Shown here in pieces: positions 48,883 to 56,610 of a stretch of DNA of 64,000 nt; within the stretch, counting starts at the first letter, position 1; every line of letters begins with the position of its first letter. The notes beneath the pieces are model-generated. The model had not been told where the DNA came from and made no database searches. It saw only the letters and a list, made by a program, of their open reading frames with translations. A program made the translations under genes and the position numbers. Source of the DNA: JARRPM01 sp963765545 (GTDB lineage: Bacteria; Pseudomonadota; Gammaproteobacteria; Pseudomonadales; Halieaceae); the NCBI GenBank assembly GCA_963765545.1, contig CAVXWW010000004.1, positions 2,046,001 through 2,110,000 on the forward strand, read 5' to 3'.

Positions 48883-49434
48883 CTAGCCCGCATCGTCAAA
48901 AATACCGGTTGGCTTACCATCCAGCGTAGTCATATTTTTTTCACGCCAGTACTGCTCCAGACCGTCCTGACCCTTGTTCTGGGCCCATTTCCTGAGGGTC
49001 GGCCGCTCGTCCCGCAGATCGTACCGGGGTACCGCATAGCCACAGGAAGTCTGCACCATATCCAGCTTGAGCCGGAAGATTTGCCGGGCGCCCGCCTGCG
49101 GGGGAAACCTGTCCAGCAACGCAGACCAGTCATCATCCCGCGCATGCACCACCTCAGCCTGGCCGTACAGGCGCATGATCAGCGGCTGCTTGCCAAAGGA
49201 GCAGAACATGATTGTCATACGGCCGTTTTCCGCCACATGGGCCGCGCTTTCATTGCCACTGCCGGTCAGGTTCAACCAGGCCACCTCGGACCCATCTATA
49301 ACCCTGAACGTGTCCATCCCCTTGGGCGACACGTTGATATAGCCTTCACTGCCGGCGGTGCCGACAAAAAACAGGTGTTGCTCCCCGATAAAGCGGATGT
49401 GCTCATCCTGCAGGGATGGAAATTGCTCAGCCAT
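48883..49434 (-). CDS. Pyridoxamine 5'-phosphate oxidase-like flavin-binding protein
   Basis: 183 aa. Split-barrel fold with HLFFVGTAGSEGYINVSPKG, LTGSGNESAAHVAENGRMTI, MFCSFGKQPLIMRLYGQAEV, typical of the PNPOx-like family that binds FMN or related cofactors. No partner gene identifies the substrate. It ends 36 bp before YjdM on the same strand. Confidence 0.9.
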   Translation of the reverse strand: MAEQFPSLQDEHIRFIGEQHLFFVGTAGSEGYINVSPKGMDTFRVIDGSEVAWLNLTGSGNESAAHVAENGRMTIMFCSFGKQPLIMRLYGQAEVVHARDDDWSALLDRFPPQAGARQIFRLKLDMVQTSCGYAVPRYDLRDERPTLRKWAQNKGQDGLEQYWREKNMTTLDGKPTGIFDDAG

Positions 49435-49437
49435 GTC

Positions 49438-49686
49438 TCAACCCTCTTCCCTGGTCAGTTCGTCTCTGTCACGCTTGTAGGCATCGTACGGTTCGGACAA
49501 CTGCTCCATACATTTCTCATACTGTGTCCCCGGCAGCTTCTGGCACTCCAGTTGCCGGTTCTGCTGAATCGCATCGTAAACCTGCCGATTGCTGCAGCCA
49601 GAAAGGGCAAGCGCGCACAACAGCAGTGTGGCAAGCCCTTTTCGTCGGGGCAATCCACGCCGACAGGCGCGCTGAATGTGCATCAA
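49438..49686 (-). CDS. Small lipoprotein
   Basis: 82 aa. A basic N-terminus (RACRRGLPRRKG) is followed by the lipoprotein signal LATLLLCALALSGC with lipobox LSGC. The mature peptide (NRQVYDAIQQNRQLECQKLP, YEKCMEQLSEPYDAYKRDRD) has two further Cys and is helical. It lies 3 bp from the PNPOx-like start and overlaps the VOC gene by 4 nt, so these form one transcript. Function unknown. Confidence 0.8.
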   Translation of the reverse strand: MMHIQRACRRGLPRRKGLATLLLCALALSGCSNRQVYDAIQQNRQLECQKLPGTQYEKCMEQLSEPYDAYKRDRDELTREEG

Positions 49687-50054
49687 TCAACCCGCCAAGG
49701 GGGATTTTTGCGATTTTCACCGGCAGTATATAGGCAAATTTGATTGCCTGAAGGATCTTTCAGGCGAGCCTCAAACCACAACCACGACTCCTGGGTGGGA
49801 CCACTTGAAAACTGCAGGCCTTTTGCCCGCAAAGCTGCCACGGTCGACTCCAGATCACTCACCTCGAAATACACAACCGTATCGGACAAGCGGACCTCAG
49901 GGACCAGGTGAGCCGAAAACGTCGCGCCCCCTTCCGGGCATTCAAACCTGGCGTAATGAGGACTCTGCACTATCAGGTGCAGCCCGAGGTCGGTATAAAA
50001 TCGAATGGATACCGCAATATCCTGGGATGGTACGGTGACCTGGTTAAGATCCAT
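49683..50054 (-). CDS. VOC-family (glyoxalase-like) protein
   Basis: 123 aa from ATG at 50054, 6 nt after GGAG; a GTG at 50060 is less likely. Beta-alpha-beta3 module: LNQVTVPSQDIAVSIRFYTD, YFEVSDLESTVAALRAKGLQ, RLKDPSGNQICLY. The last Asp/Glu-type metal ligand of glyoxalases is replaced in part (QICLY), so it may be a binding or resistance-type protein rather than a glyoxalase. Confidence 0.88.
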   Translation of the reverse strand: MDLNQVTVPSQDIAVSIRFYTDLGLHLIVQSPHYARFECPEGGATFSAHLVPEVRLSDTVVYFEVSDLESTVAALRAKGLQFSSGPTQESWLWFEARLKDPSGNQICLYTAGENRKNPPWRVD

Positions 50055-50150
50055 AAACACCTCCGCAGACAGGCCACGCCCGTTGATCAGCTACCACTTT
50101 TTAGTGACCGGTGAGAATATTTTCGCCATATCCAGTCCGGGATTCGCACA

Positions 50151-50669
50151 TCAGGCGTCCCTGGCATGCCATTCAAAAACCTGGGTGAGGCTGCCATCCT
50201 CCTCGGACACCAGCTCGCCCCTGACCATCCCCGCCTTCATAAGTACCCGGTGCGAGGCCGTATTCTCAGGCGCGGTTGTAGCGATAACGTGGGCCAGGCC
50301 CAACGCTTCCTTGCCGTAGGCAAGCATGGCCCGCGCCGCCTCGGTCGCAAGACCCTTGCCCCAGTAACTGCGCTTCAGCGCATACTTGATCTCTGCCTCG
50401 AGCTGGTCGTCGGGATGGACCAGACCACAAAAACCGATCACTTCCCCCGAGTCCCGCCAGACCAGCGCGGTCATGCCATATCCCCGAACCAGGTAGTTAT
50501 TCAAGGTAACCTTCAGCCATCGCTCCGACTCGGCCAGGGTAATCGCCGTGCCATCGCCAACCCAGCGCATGGCATCTTCATCACCATATACCAGCATCAT
50601 CGCTTCGAGGTCAGCCGGCACCAGCTGGCGACCCGTCAGGCGCGGGGTTTCAAACAATACTTTTGCCAT
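50151..50669 (-). CDS. GNAT N-acetyltransferase, RimJ/RimL type
   Basis: 172 aa from ATG at 50669; the ORF starts at a TTG two codons earlier. Motifs FETPRLTGRQLVPADLEAMM, GEVIGFCGLVHP, the acetyl-CoA loop RSYWGKGLATEAARAMLAYG (Q/RxxGxG/A) and ENTASHRVLMKAGMVR are those of the Acetyltransf_3 family that modifies protein N-termini or small molecules. Substrate unknown. Confidence 0.92.
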   Translation of the reverse strand: MAKVLFETPRLTGRQLVPADLEAMMLVYGDEDAMRWVGDGTAITLAESERWLKVTLNNYLVRGYGMTALVWRDSGEVIGFCGLVHPDDQLEAEIKYALKRSYWGKGLATEAARAMLAYGKEALGLAHVIATTAPENTASHRVLMKAGMVRGELVSEEDGSLTQVFEWHARDA

Positions 50670-50698
50670 ACTCAAGGAACCAGATCATGGATACCACA

Positions 50699-51007
50699 CT
50701 AGCGCTGCTCCGGCGGGGTCGCTTTAAGCGTCCGGCTGAATGCGGCTATTTCACTTCGACTGAACCTGGAGTGGACGCGGGCTGTTGAAGGTGGTTGATG
50801 CTGCAGACCCACATTGGGCCTGTATGACACCGAGGGACGCACCGGTCTTGCACAAAACCCGCCGCCGCAGTTAGGGCAGACATTGTGCAGCCGGGTGTTT
50901 ACACAGTCCTGGCAAAACGTACATTCATAGGAGCAGATACACGCCTCCGGGGAATCGGGAGGGAGGTCCCGGTCACACAGCTCGCAGTTGGGGCGCAGTT
51001 CAAGCAT
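50699..51007 (-). CDS. DUF1272 zinc-finger-like protein
   Basis: 102 aa. The N-terminal DUF1272 module carries eight Cys in CxxC-type pairs: NCELCDRDLPPDSPEACICS, YECTFCQDCV and VCPNCGGGFC. A basic, disordered C-terminal extension of about 45 residues (SYRPNVGLQHQPPSTARVHS) is longer than in most members. Function unknown; it probably binds two zinc ions. Confidence 0.88.
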   Translation of the reverse strand: MLELRPNCELCDRDLPPDSPEACICSYECTFCQDCVNTRLHNVCPNCGGGFCARPVRPSVSYRPNVGLQHQPPSTARVHSRFSRSEIAAFSRTLKATPPEQR

Positions 51008-51104
51008 GGCGAATCCCTGTTATCAGATAAGCCATCCTATTATGGCTTTTCCACTGTTGTTGTACCTTGTGAACCTGTCCCGCGGGCAAAATATTGCGGG
51101 GAAA

Positions 51105-51296
51105 CTACTCGTTCTCATGCGACACTAAAACAGATGGATGCCCTTCGTGATCCACGATCACATTAAATTCGATCGGGCGGCAACATACCTGGCAATCTTC
51201 AATATATTCCTGCTGCTGCACTGAACAATCTATAAGAACCTCTATACTCTCGCCGCAATAGGGGCATTGGACATCTCGCGCCTCAAGCTGGCTCAT
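51105..51296 (-). CDS. CPXCG-motif cysteine-rich protein
   Basis: 63 aa. VQCPYCGESIEVLIDCS, then EDCQVCCRPIEFNVIV, matches the Cys_rich_CPXG family (CPxCG...C..C..C). Small zinc-binding protein of unknown role. ATG at 51296, overlapping the truncated dioxygenase frame by 14 nt. Confidence 0.9.
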   Translation of the reverse strand: MSQLEARDVQCPYCGESIEVLIDCSVQQQEYIEDCQVCCRPIEFNVIVDHEGHPSVLVSHENE

Positions 51297-51543
51297 TGCA
51301 CGACCTCAACCAAAGGGCAAAAGCTAGCCAAACGGTACGCGGCTGGCAACTCCATCTCGGATGGGGGCCTACCAGTTCCTGGTGCACGCGACCAACTCGC
51401 AGGCCAAACCTTTGCCCCGCCCGTTGGCACAGGTCGGCGGCGAACGCATGTGTCGCCTCGTCGAAATACACGTGCGCGTGATAGGCCTTGTGCATATTGA
51501 CGGGCCGCCTGGCGGCATCCTGCATCACCGGCAGTTCCTTCAT
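51283..51543 (-). pseudogene. Truncated DOPA 4,5-dioxygenase-family gene
   Basis: The first 55 residues (AYHAHVYFDEATHAFAADLC, RFGLRVGRVHQELVGPHPRW) are the recognisable start of the DOPA 4,5-dioxygenase family, including HAHVYFD and GPHPRW. Beyond SCQ the family sequence is lost and the frame runs into the CPXCG gene. The C-terminal metal ligand region is absent, so it is probably inactive. Confidence 0.7.
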
Positions 51544-52043
51544 TTGCCTGGCAACCTTGTCATGAAGACGCTATTGGGATCTTCAATATAACTCCCAAAG
51601 GGTTCACATGGGGTAAAACCGAAACCCTGGTAGAGCTGCCGGGCAGGTGCGAAAAAATCCATGGAGCCGGTCTCCAGACTGAGGCGCGAGTAGCCCCGGC
51701 GACTTGCCTCCGAAATGATGTGCTGCAGCATTGTTGTCGCTATACCGCGTCGAAGATAGGCGGTGGCCGTCTTCATTGACTTGATCTCGGCATGCTCGCC
51801 TGACAGATGCTGCAGGGCTCCAACGCCGGCCAATTGCGCGCCATCCCAGATACTCCAGAAAGCAATGCCGGGCCCGCGCAGGCCACTGATATCAAGCGCA
51901 TGCCGACTTTCAGGCGGAGCTGTGTCCTCCATTGCATCGAGGTGATCTTGCAACAGCGCAATGACCTGCGTGCACTCCAGTGAACCCTCACGAATCTCGA
52001 ATGCTCTATCCAATTTCAATACGCCCGTACTAATGGACACCAT
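51540..52043 (-). CDS. GNAT N-acetyltransferase
   Basis: 167 aa from ATG at 52043; the longer frame to 52064 extends into the previous gene. Acetyl-CoA motif ATAYLRRGIATTMLQHIISE (Q/RxxGxA), with LAGVGALQHLSGEHAEIKSM before it and LSLETGSMDFFAPARQLYQG after it. It resembles the PA2578/YitI-type acetyltransferases. Overlaps both neighbours by a few nt: translation is coupled. Confidence 0.9.
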   Translation of the reverse strand: MVSISTGVLKLDRAFEIREGSLECTQVIALLQDHLDAMEDTAPPESRHALDISGLRGPGIAFWSIWDGAQLAGVGALQHLSGEHAEIKSMKTATAYLRRGIATTMLQHIISEASRRGYSRLSLETGSMDFFAPARQLYQGFGFTPCEPFGSYIEDPNSVFMTRLPGK

Positions 52044-52350
52044 ACTCTCGCTCCACCCTGGCAATTCTTACGCTGAATGAGGAATACCAGTGTTCACGGC
52101 CCAACTCCTGCGCTCGCCTATGCTCCAGATCAGCTTTCCAGTTGCCAATTGATTCCAGGTCGGCCCAGTACGATACGGTAATACCGACCTCTTGCCGGGC
52201 CGACTCTATACCCAGAAAACCCGGTTGCAAAGCAGCGAGCTGCTCCATCTTCGTCGCCATCGCCGCATAGCCATTATCGCCATCGGTTCGGGTCGATGTA
52301 AAAATAACAGCGTAATAAGGCGGCTCCGGTGTATCCGCGATCAGGCCCAT
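52030..52350 (-). CDS. Antibiotic biosynthesis monooxygenase (ABM) family protein
   Basis: 106 aa. YYAVIFTSTRTDGDNGYAAM, QPGFLGIESARQEVGITVSY, NWKADLEHRRAQELGREHWY form the small dimeric ABM barrel. Related proteins act on quinones, haem or polyketides, or are just uncharacterised. Context gives no substrate. ATG at 52350 with AAGGAGAG. Confidence 0.9.
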   Translation of the reverse strand: MGLIADTPEPPYYAVIFTSTRTDGDNGYAAMATKMEQLAALQPGFLGIESARQEVGITVSYWADLESIGNWKADLEHRRAQELGREHWYSSFSVRIARVEREYGVH

Positions 52351-52446
52351 TTACTCTCCTTGCGAAACAAGCTGTGCAACAACTGCACGCCGTATCCAAC
52401 AGAGGCTAGTAGGGCTCATCGACGAATATACCCGCTGCAGCAGCTG

Positions 52447-52824
52447 TCAGGCAGATGACTCGTTTGTGATGATCCAGTGCTTCGCCCTGGCCACTTGCCC
52501 TGCCGGAAAATGTCGTATCTGCGCTGATACAAAGTGTGAGGCAAACTTCTCAGCAACATCACCCAGGGCGGAGTCGGTGACAAGGGCAATCTTGCCGATG
52601 TGCTTTTCATGATCCCTCACGAAGCGGAAATGGGCCACCATACCCCCAAGGCTGTCCCAGCCCGGAAAGGCAGGCGCGTCGATAAGCAGCCCGGCAAGAT
52701 CGCCGCTCTCCTGAAGATACGGATCAACCGCCTGGGCCAACTGCAGGAAATCTGGTTGCGCCAGGGGTGATGCAGGCCGCACGGTGAGAATCGCGTTTTC
52801 GGTGTCCAGCGTGTACTCAATCAT
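52447..52824 (-). CDS. STAS/SEC14-domain (SpoIIAA-like) protein
   Basis: 125 aa. A beta-alpha fold with ILTVRPASPLAQPDFLQLAQ, GLLIDAPAFPGWDSLGGMVA, HIGKIALVTDSALGDVAEKF and FPAGQVARAKHWI is the SpoIIAA-like family, which in other bacteria is small and of unknown lipid- or protein-binding role. ATG at 52824. No operon partner is evident. Confidence 0.88.
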   Translation of the reverse strand: MIEYTLDTENAILTVRPASPLAQPDFLQLAQAVDPYLQESGDLAGLLIDAPAFPGWDSLGGMVAHFRFVRDHEKHIGKIALVTDSALGDVAEKFASHFVSAQIRHFPAGQVARAKHWIITNESSA

Positions 52825-52908
52825 AAGCCTGCCCTCCCGCGCTGGTGTAACAATAGATCATCAAACTGTGAGGGACCCCACTGCATACCTTCTCTCTATG
52901 CCAGCGTA

Positions 52909-53589
52909 CTATTTTTTTAGCGCATCCAGCAGCGCCCTGGCGACCAGTTCCGATGAGGCCGGGTTCTGGCCAGTCATAAGCATGCCGTCGGTAACAGCAT
53001 ACGGATGCCAGTCGTCGGCCTTGGAATACATAGCGCCCTTTGCTGTCAATTCGTCTTCAAGCAGGAAGGGAACCACGTCGGTAAGTTGAACCGCCGCTTC
53101 TTCCGTATTGCTGAAACCCGTCACGGATTTCCCCTTCACCAGCGCAGAGCCATCGCCGGCCTTCGCATGCCGAAGTACTGCGGGCGCGTGACACACGGCA
53201 GCCACAGGCTTGCCCGCTCCATACATCGCCTCGATCAGCGCGATAGAGGCAGGATCCTCCGCCAGGTCCCACAGGGGGCCATGCCCGCCGGGATAAAACA
53301 CCGCGTCATAGTCCCCGGCTGAAACAGTGGACAGTTGCACCGTATTTGCCAGAGTGGCCTGGGCACTTTTGTCCGACTTGAAGCGCTCGGTAGCCGGAGT
53401 CTGGGCATCCGGCTCATCGCTCTTGGGATCAAGAGGCGGTTGCCCACCTTCCGGAGATGCCAGTGTGAGTGTTGCCCCTGCATCCAACAGCACATAATAG
53501 GGAGCAGCAAATTCTTCCAGCCAGAAGCCGGTCTTTTGCCCGGTGTCGCCGAGCTGGTCATGAGATGTCAGGACTACAAGAATATTCAT
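52909..53589 (-). CDS. DJ-1/PfpI-family protein (type 1 glutamine amidotransferase-like)
   Basis: 226 aa, Hsp31-like class. Nucleophile elbow AVCHAPAVL with Cys near 133, preceded by FYPGGHGPLWDLAEDP and followed by VTGFSNTEEAAVQLTDVVPF. The oxidised-sensitive Cys, the Glu in EEFAAPYY and the His fit glyoxalase III/deglycase-type homologues. ATG at 53589 with AGGAAAG. Possible role in methylglyoxal or oxidative stress. Confidence 0.92.
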   Translation of the reverse strand: MNILVVLTSHDQLGDTGQKTGFWLEEFAAPYYVLLDAGATLTLASPEGGQPPLDPKSDEPDAQTPATERFKSDKSAQATLANTVQLSTVSAGDYDAVFYPGGHGPLWDLAEDPASIALIEAMYGAGKPVAAVCHAPAVLRHAKAGDGSALVKGKSVTGFSNTEEAAVQLTDVVPFLLEDELTAKGAMYSKADDWHPYAVTDGMLMTGQNPASSELVARALLDALKK

Positions 53590-53679
53590 TCGGTCTTTCC
53601 TTGATTGATTTGATAATAGACTAATACACTTATGTGATAGCCAGTGCTCAGAGGTGTCAGGGCGGACAGCTTGTTCAGG

Positions 53680-53991
53680 TCAAACCTGGAACCAGAACTC
53701 AATTTCATCTGTTTCCACATCAAACCGTGCCGCGTGCTCTACATTGGCTGGAACGTGATACCACTGCCCGACACCGATCTTGCGAGTAACGCCATCTACG
53801 GTCAGCACTAATTCCCCCCTGGTAATGACGCCATGATTATCGGTGTCATGCGTGTGTGGCGGTATTTCTGTACCGGGTGGATAAGAGGCAAACAGGACTT
53901 CACAGTTATTGGCATCCAGCTTGTACGCATCAAAGCGGCCATCATAGGACGGCAAACTCCTTATCCTGTCAGGGTAATTTCCCGCCATCAA
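53680..53991 (-). CDS. Cupin-domain protein
   Basis: 103 aa. Cupin motif 1 is PPHTHDTDNHGVITRGELVL (two His, one Glu), motif 2 is WYHVPANVEHAARF. A single-domain metal-binding cupin. Start ATG at 53991 with GGAGGTTT. It may bind a small ligand or act as a dioxygenase; nothing nearby decides. Confidence 0.9.
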   Translation of the reverse strand: MMAGNYPDRIRSLPSYDGRFDAYKLDANNCEVLFASYPPGTEIPPHTHDTDNHGVITRGELVLTVDGVTRKIGVGQWYHVPANVEHAARFDVETDEIEFWFQV

Positions 53992-54085
53992 AACCTCCTG
54001 ATGCTCAAATCGCGCCCGACTCTCAGGGGCGCGCGTACAAAATTAAACGCTCTTCGCTCTACTGACCCGGTGTAAGCGGCGCATG

Positions 54086-54427
54086 TTACCCAAGGCGCTC
54101 ATGCCACCTGCCTTCATTCTCGTTGCTACAGGCTTCTTCTGTATCAAAACTCACCCGCTGCTCAATATCCCTGACCTGAACACCTGCCGCGAGCAAGTGC
54201 TCTTTAACCAGTCCACGCAAATACTCGTCCTTTTTTGCATCGACCGCATCGGCCAGAGTACTTCTGGTATCAAAAATGCAGACAATGGAAAGCGACCCGG
54301 GGAAATCGCCATACCTTACAAGGTGCGTTATCCATTTAAACCCGGCAATCTCCTCCAGTGCGGTCTCGCAGACGATATTCAGCGCCTTTACGATGGCATT
54401 TTCAATTCTCTTGTCGGTCTTTTTCAT
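54086..54427 (-). CDS. Conserved hypothetical cytosolic protein
   Basis: 113 aa, start ATG at 54427. Recognisable as a frequent gammaproteobacterial hypothetical (RRIENA-type start, here DKRIENAIVKALNIVCETAL; then EEIAGFKWITHLVRYGDFPG and SIVCIFDT). It lies 10 bp after the DUF5062 gene on the same strand, so they are likely co-transcribed. Function unknown. Confidence 0.82.
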   Translation of the reverse strand: MKKTDKRIENAIVKALNIVCETALEEIAGFKWITHLVRYGDFPGSLSIVCIFDTRSTLADAVDAKKDEYLRGLVKEHLLAAGVQVRDIEQRVSFDTEEACSNENEGRWHERLG

Positions 54428-54437
54428 TCGGCATTAT

Positions 54438-54674
54438 TCAGTCAAGCTTTGATGCCCACATGGCAAGCCTGTGTTTCATGGACAGCTGGGAAACCTGGTC
54501 CTGCGGTAAGGGCTGAATGACCTTGTCGTGTACGAGCAGGCGATAGATGTATTCGATCTTCTCGGTCGCCGAATCGGTGGGCTCAAATTCGACAACGCCT
54601 CTTTCTTCACCGTACTTCATTCCTGCGGCAATGGCCTTTTTGACCAGCTCTTTTTCGTTTTTCAGTTTTTTCAT
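54438..54674 (-). CDS. DUF5062-family protein
   Basis: 78 aa. KNEKELVKKAIAAGMKYGEE, RGVVEFEPTDSATEKIEYIY and LSMKHRLAMWASKLD follow the DUF5062 pattern. Small, helical, basic. Function unknown. GGAGTCCC upstream of the ATG. Probably the first gene of a pair with the one at 54086. Confidence 0.85.
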   Translation of the reverse strand: MKKLKNEKELVKKAIAAGMKYGEERGVVEFEPTDSATEKIEYIYRLLVHDKVIQPLPQDQVSQLSMKHRLAMWASKLD

Positions 54675-54830
54675 GCCCGGGACTCCTTAGCGGTTCATCG
54701 AGATTAGCAACTTATGACACTGGATCATAGAAGTGCCTGCGCCAACACTGCCACACCCTGGATATTAGCTGATCCATCCCCATGCACCGCTCGTATATAC
54801 AACTGAATTCGGTAACCATTGGTAATTAAC

Positions 54831-55019
54831 GTGTTTTCACTGTTTAAATCCGACCCCGTCAAAAAACTGCGTAAAACCTACCACGCCAAACTTGAACAGG
54901 CGATGCTTGCCCAGAGGAATGGAGACATCAAAAGCTATTCGTTTATTACCGCCGAGGCGGAAGGCCTGCTGAAAGAGATCGAGGCACTGGAAGCTGGAAC
55001 GAAACAGGGTGTGCAGTAA
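54831..55019 (+). CDS. Lacal_2735/DUF6435-like small protein
   Basis: 62 aa from GTG at 54831, chosen because the family starts (M/V)FxLFKSDPVKKL. The rest is a helical hairpin (YHAKLEQAMLAQRNGDIKSY, then AEAEGLLKEIEAL). Function unknown. No strong RBS, but the sequence match is clear. Confidence 0.85.
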   Translation: MFSLFKSDPVKKLRKTYHAKLEQAMLAQRNGDIKSYSFITAEAEGLLKEIEALEAGTKQGVQ

Positions 55020-55070
55020 GCTTATCCCCGGGCTCCACTGGCAGCCAGATGCCTGGCGCAGCGGCCCTGC

Positions 55071-55286
55071 TCATTTCCAGCCGTATTTCCAGCGGCTGGC
55101 GTCCTTCAAATCCACCCACTCTATCGCCTGAACGCGTTTCGACATTACCGCCTCAAGCTCACAGGACAACACCAGCCCCTCTTCGTCAAACTCAACATCT
55201 GTGACCAGGAAATGCTTTTCCCGGTTCTGAGGATCTACAGCAGTCCACTTGCTGTTGAGCAGCTTCCGTGGATTGATTTGGTTCAC
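55071..55286 (-). CDS. TIGR02450 family Trp-rich protein
   Basis: 71 aa. NPRKLLNSKWTAVDPQNREK, HFLVTDVEFDEEGLVLSCEL and IEWVDLKDASRWKYGWK match the small Trp-rich family (KLL-SKWTA start, W-x-GWK end). Function unknown. It lies 20 bp from the gamma-glutamylcyclotransferase gene on the same strand. Confidence 0.9.
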   Translation of the reverse strand: MNQINPRKLLNSKWTAVDPQNREKHFLVTDVEFDEEGLVLSCELEAVMSKRVQAIEWVDLKDASRWKYGWK

Positions 55287-55306
55287 GACCAGAAACTCCC
55301 TTCCAA

Positions 55307-55840
55307 TTATCGCCCTGTCATATCGCGAAGCCCTTGCCGTCGCTGGTCATGCACGGCGCGCTCCCTTGCATCCCTTTGAATGTCCGGGTCTTCGACACTC
55401 TCTATGCCTTCAATGCGCGCCAGGTATTGATCCGACACGCCCGTCTCCCTTGCGCCGATAATGACGTGATTCAGGTACCATGAGTACGGATTGAGTGACT
55501 CATCGATTGACGTCGCGCAGTAGCTTAGCGCTTTCACCGCGGCCCCGGCATCATCACTGACTGTAACCCACTTGTCGTCGTAACCATTCCCGAGCCCTTC
55601 TGCCCGGTCCAGATATACCCTGTCCGAAGCGTCGATCAGAAATAACGAACCCAGAATAGAGTCCCGCAGGTCGCCGGTTTCAAACGCATCGCACTTGCCA
55701 GACCCGTCAGCGCCACGTTTGTGGAACCGCAGGTCATGAGACGCTAGCCTGAACAGGCCAACTTTCCTGGCACTGGGAGTTCGTTGCCGCAGCCGGGCGA
55801 TAGACATGTTCGAGCCATAGGCAAAGTAGTGTATCAACAC
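55307..55840 (-). CDS. Gamma-glutamylcyclotransferase-family protein
   Basis: 177 aa. IHYFAYGSNMSIARLRQRTP is the substrate loop (YGSN). GSLFLIDASDRVYLDRAEGL with Glu in AEG follows; that Glu is the general acid/base in this fold. GGCT enzymes cyclise gamma-glutamyl amino acids to 5-oxoproline. ATG at 55840. In an operon with the TIGR02450 gene. Confidence 0.9.
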   Translation of the reverse strand: MLIHYFAYGSNMSIARLRQRTPSARKVGLFRLASHDLRFHKRGADGSGKCDAFETGDLRDSILGSLFLIDASDRVYLDRAEGLGNGYDDKWVTVSDDAGAAVKALSYCATSIDESLNPYSWYLNHVIIGARETGVSDQYLARIEGIESVEDPDIQRDARERAVHDQRRQGLRDMTGR

Positions 55841-55946
55841 GCTAGCTCACAAGCCGATAGAGCGTACTCATGGCACATCGCAGCTGTAGTTTTGACAAGC
55901 GCTGGAACGGACCGATTGCCGCGCACTGGCCGGCCTATGAATCTAT

Positions 55947-56441
55947 TCAAGTTTCTGCCGCCTGAAGTGATACATGTTTTGTGTTATCCGCAACCCATTG
56001 CCTGCCGTACTCCTTGAACCCGAAGCTATCATGAAAGCGCCGGGAGGGCTCATTGGGTGGGGTAATATTGTACTCACAGGTCACCAATGGAATACCCTGA
56101 GCTTTGGCAAAACCGAACAGGTCTTTATACAACCTGGAACCCAGGCGCGCCCCCTGAAAATCACTCGAAACAACTATCCGGTCAACGTAGATAAAACTGG
56201 AGTATCGGCCAGAGAACCAGCTGAAATTGTCATTCTCGTAAGCAGCTTCGCTATTCATAGCCAGCAGGAAGGCAATCACTCTTCCTTCCAGGCAGGCAAC
56301 CCTGTGATGCCCGGCAAAGTTGGCCAGGGTGCACAGCCGCGCCTCATCCATGGGGCTGGTGTGCGCGACCTCAGAGAGGTTCAGCGCGCATATCTGCGAA
56401 AAATCGTCCGCCGTGACATCTCGAATTTCAATGTTACTCAT
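55947..56441 (-). CDS. GNAT N-acetyltransferase
   Basis: 164 aa. RDVTADDFSQICALNLSEVA, RVACLEGRVIAFLLAMN, the acetyl-CoA motif VSSDFQGARLGSRLYKDLFG (QxxGxG-like) and FHDSFGFKEYGRQ mark the fold. It resembles the small branch that includes hypothetical YitI-like proteins. Substrate unknown. Confidence 0.9.
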   Translation of the reverse strand: MSNIEIRDVTADDFSQICALNLSEVAHTSPMDEARLCTLANFAGHHRVACLEGRVIAFLLAMNSEAAYENDNFSWFSGRYSSFIYVDRIVVSSDFQGARLGSRLYKDLFGFAKAQGIPLVTCEYNITPPNEPSRRFHDSFGFKEYGRQWVADNTKHVSLQAAET

Positions 56442-56573
56442 GATTCAACCTGACCCCGGTCAGTAACTCCTGCAATACTGACATCCCCACTGCAATGCGC
56501 ACAGCTACTTTTTTGGTGTGCGCGTTTGATGTACAGGTTTAATGCGAGCAGGACAGGCAACAGGGCACGGGGT

Positions 56574-56607
56574 TTGACAGAACCCGCAATACTGTATATT
56601 TATACAG
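56574..56607 (+). promoter_or_regulatory. LexA box and overlapping promoter of dnaE2
   Basis: CTGTATATTTATACAG (56592-56607) covers the -10 region of a promoter whose -35 is TTGACA at 56574-56579. The start codon lies at 56611, 4 bp after the box. The predicted transcript begins at or next to the ATG. Confidence 0.85.
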
Positions 56608-56610
56608 TAT

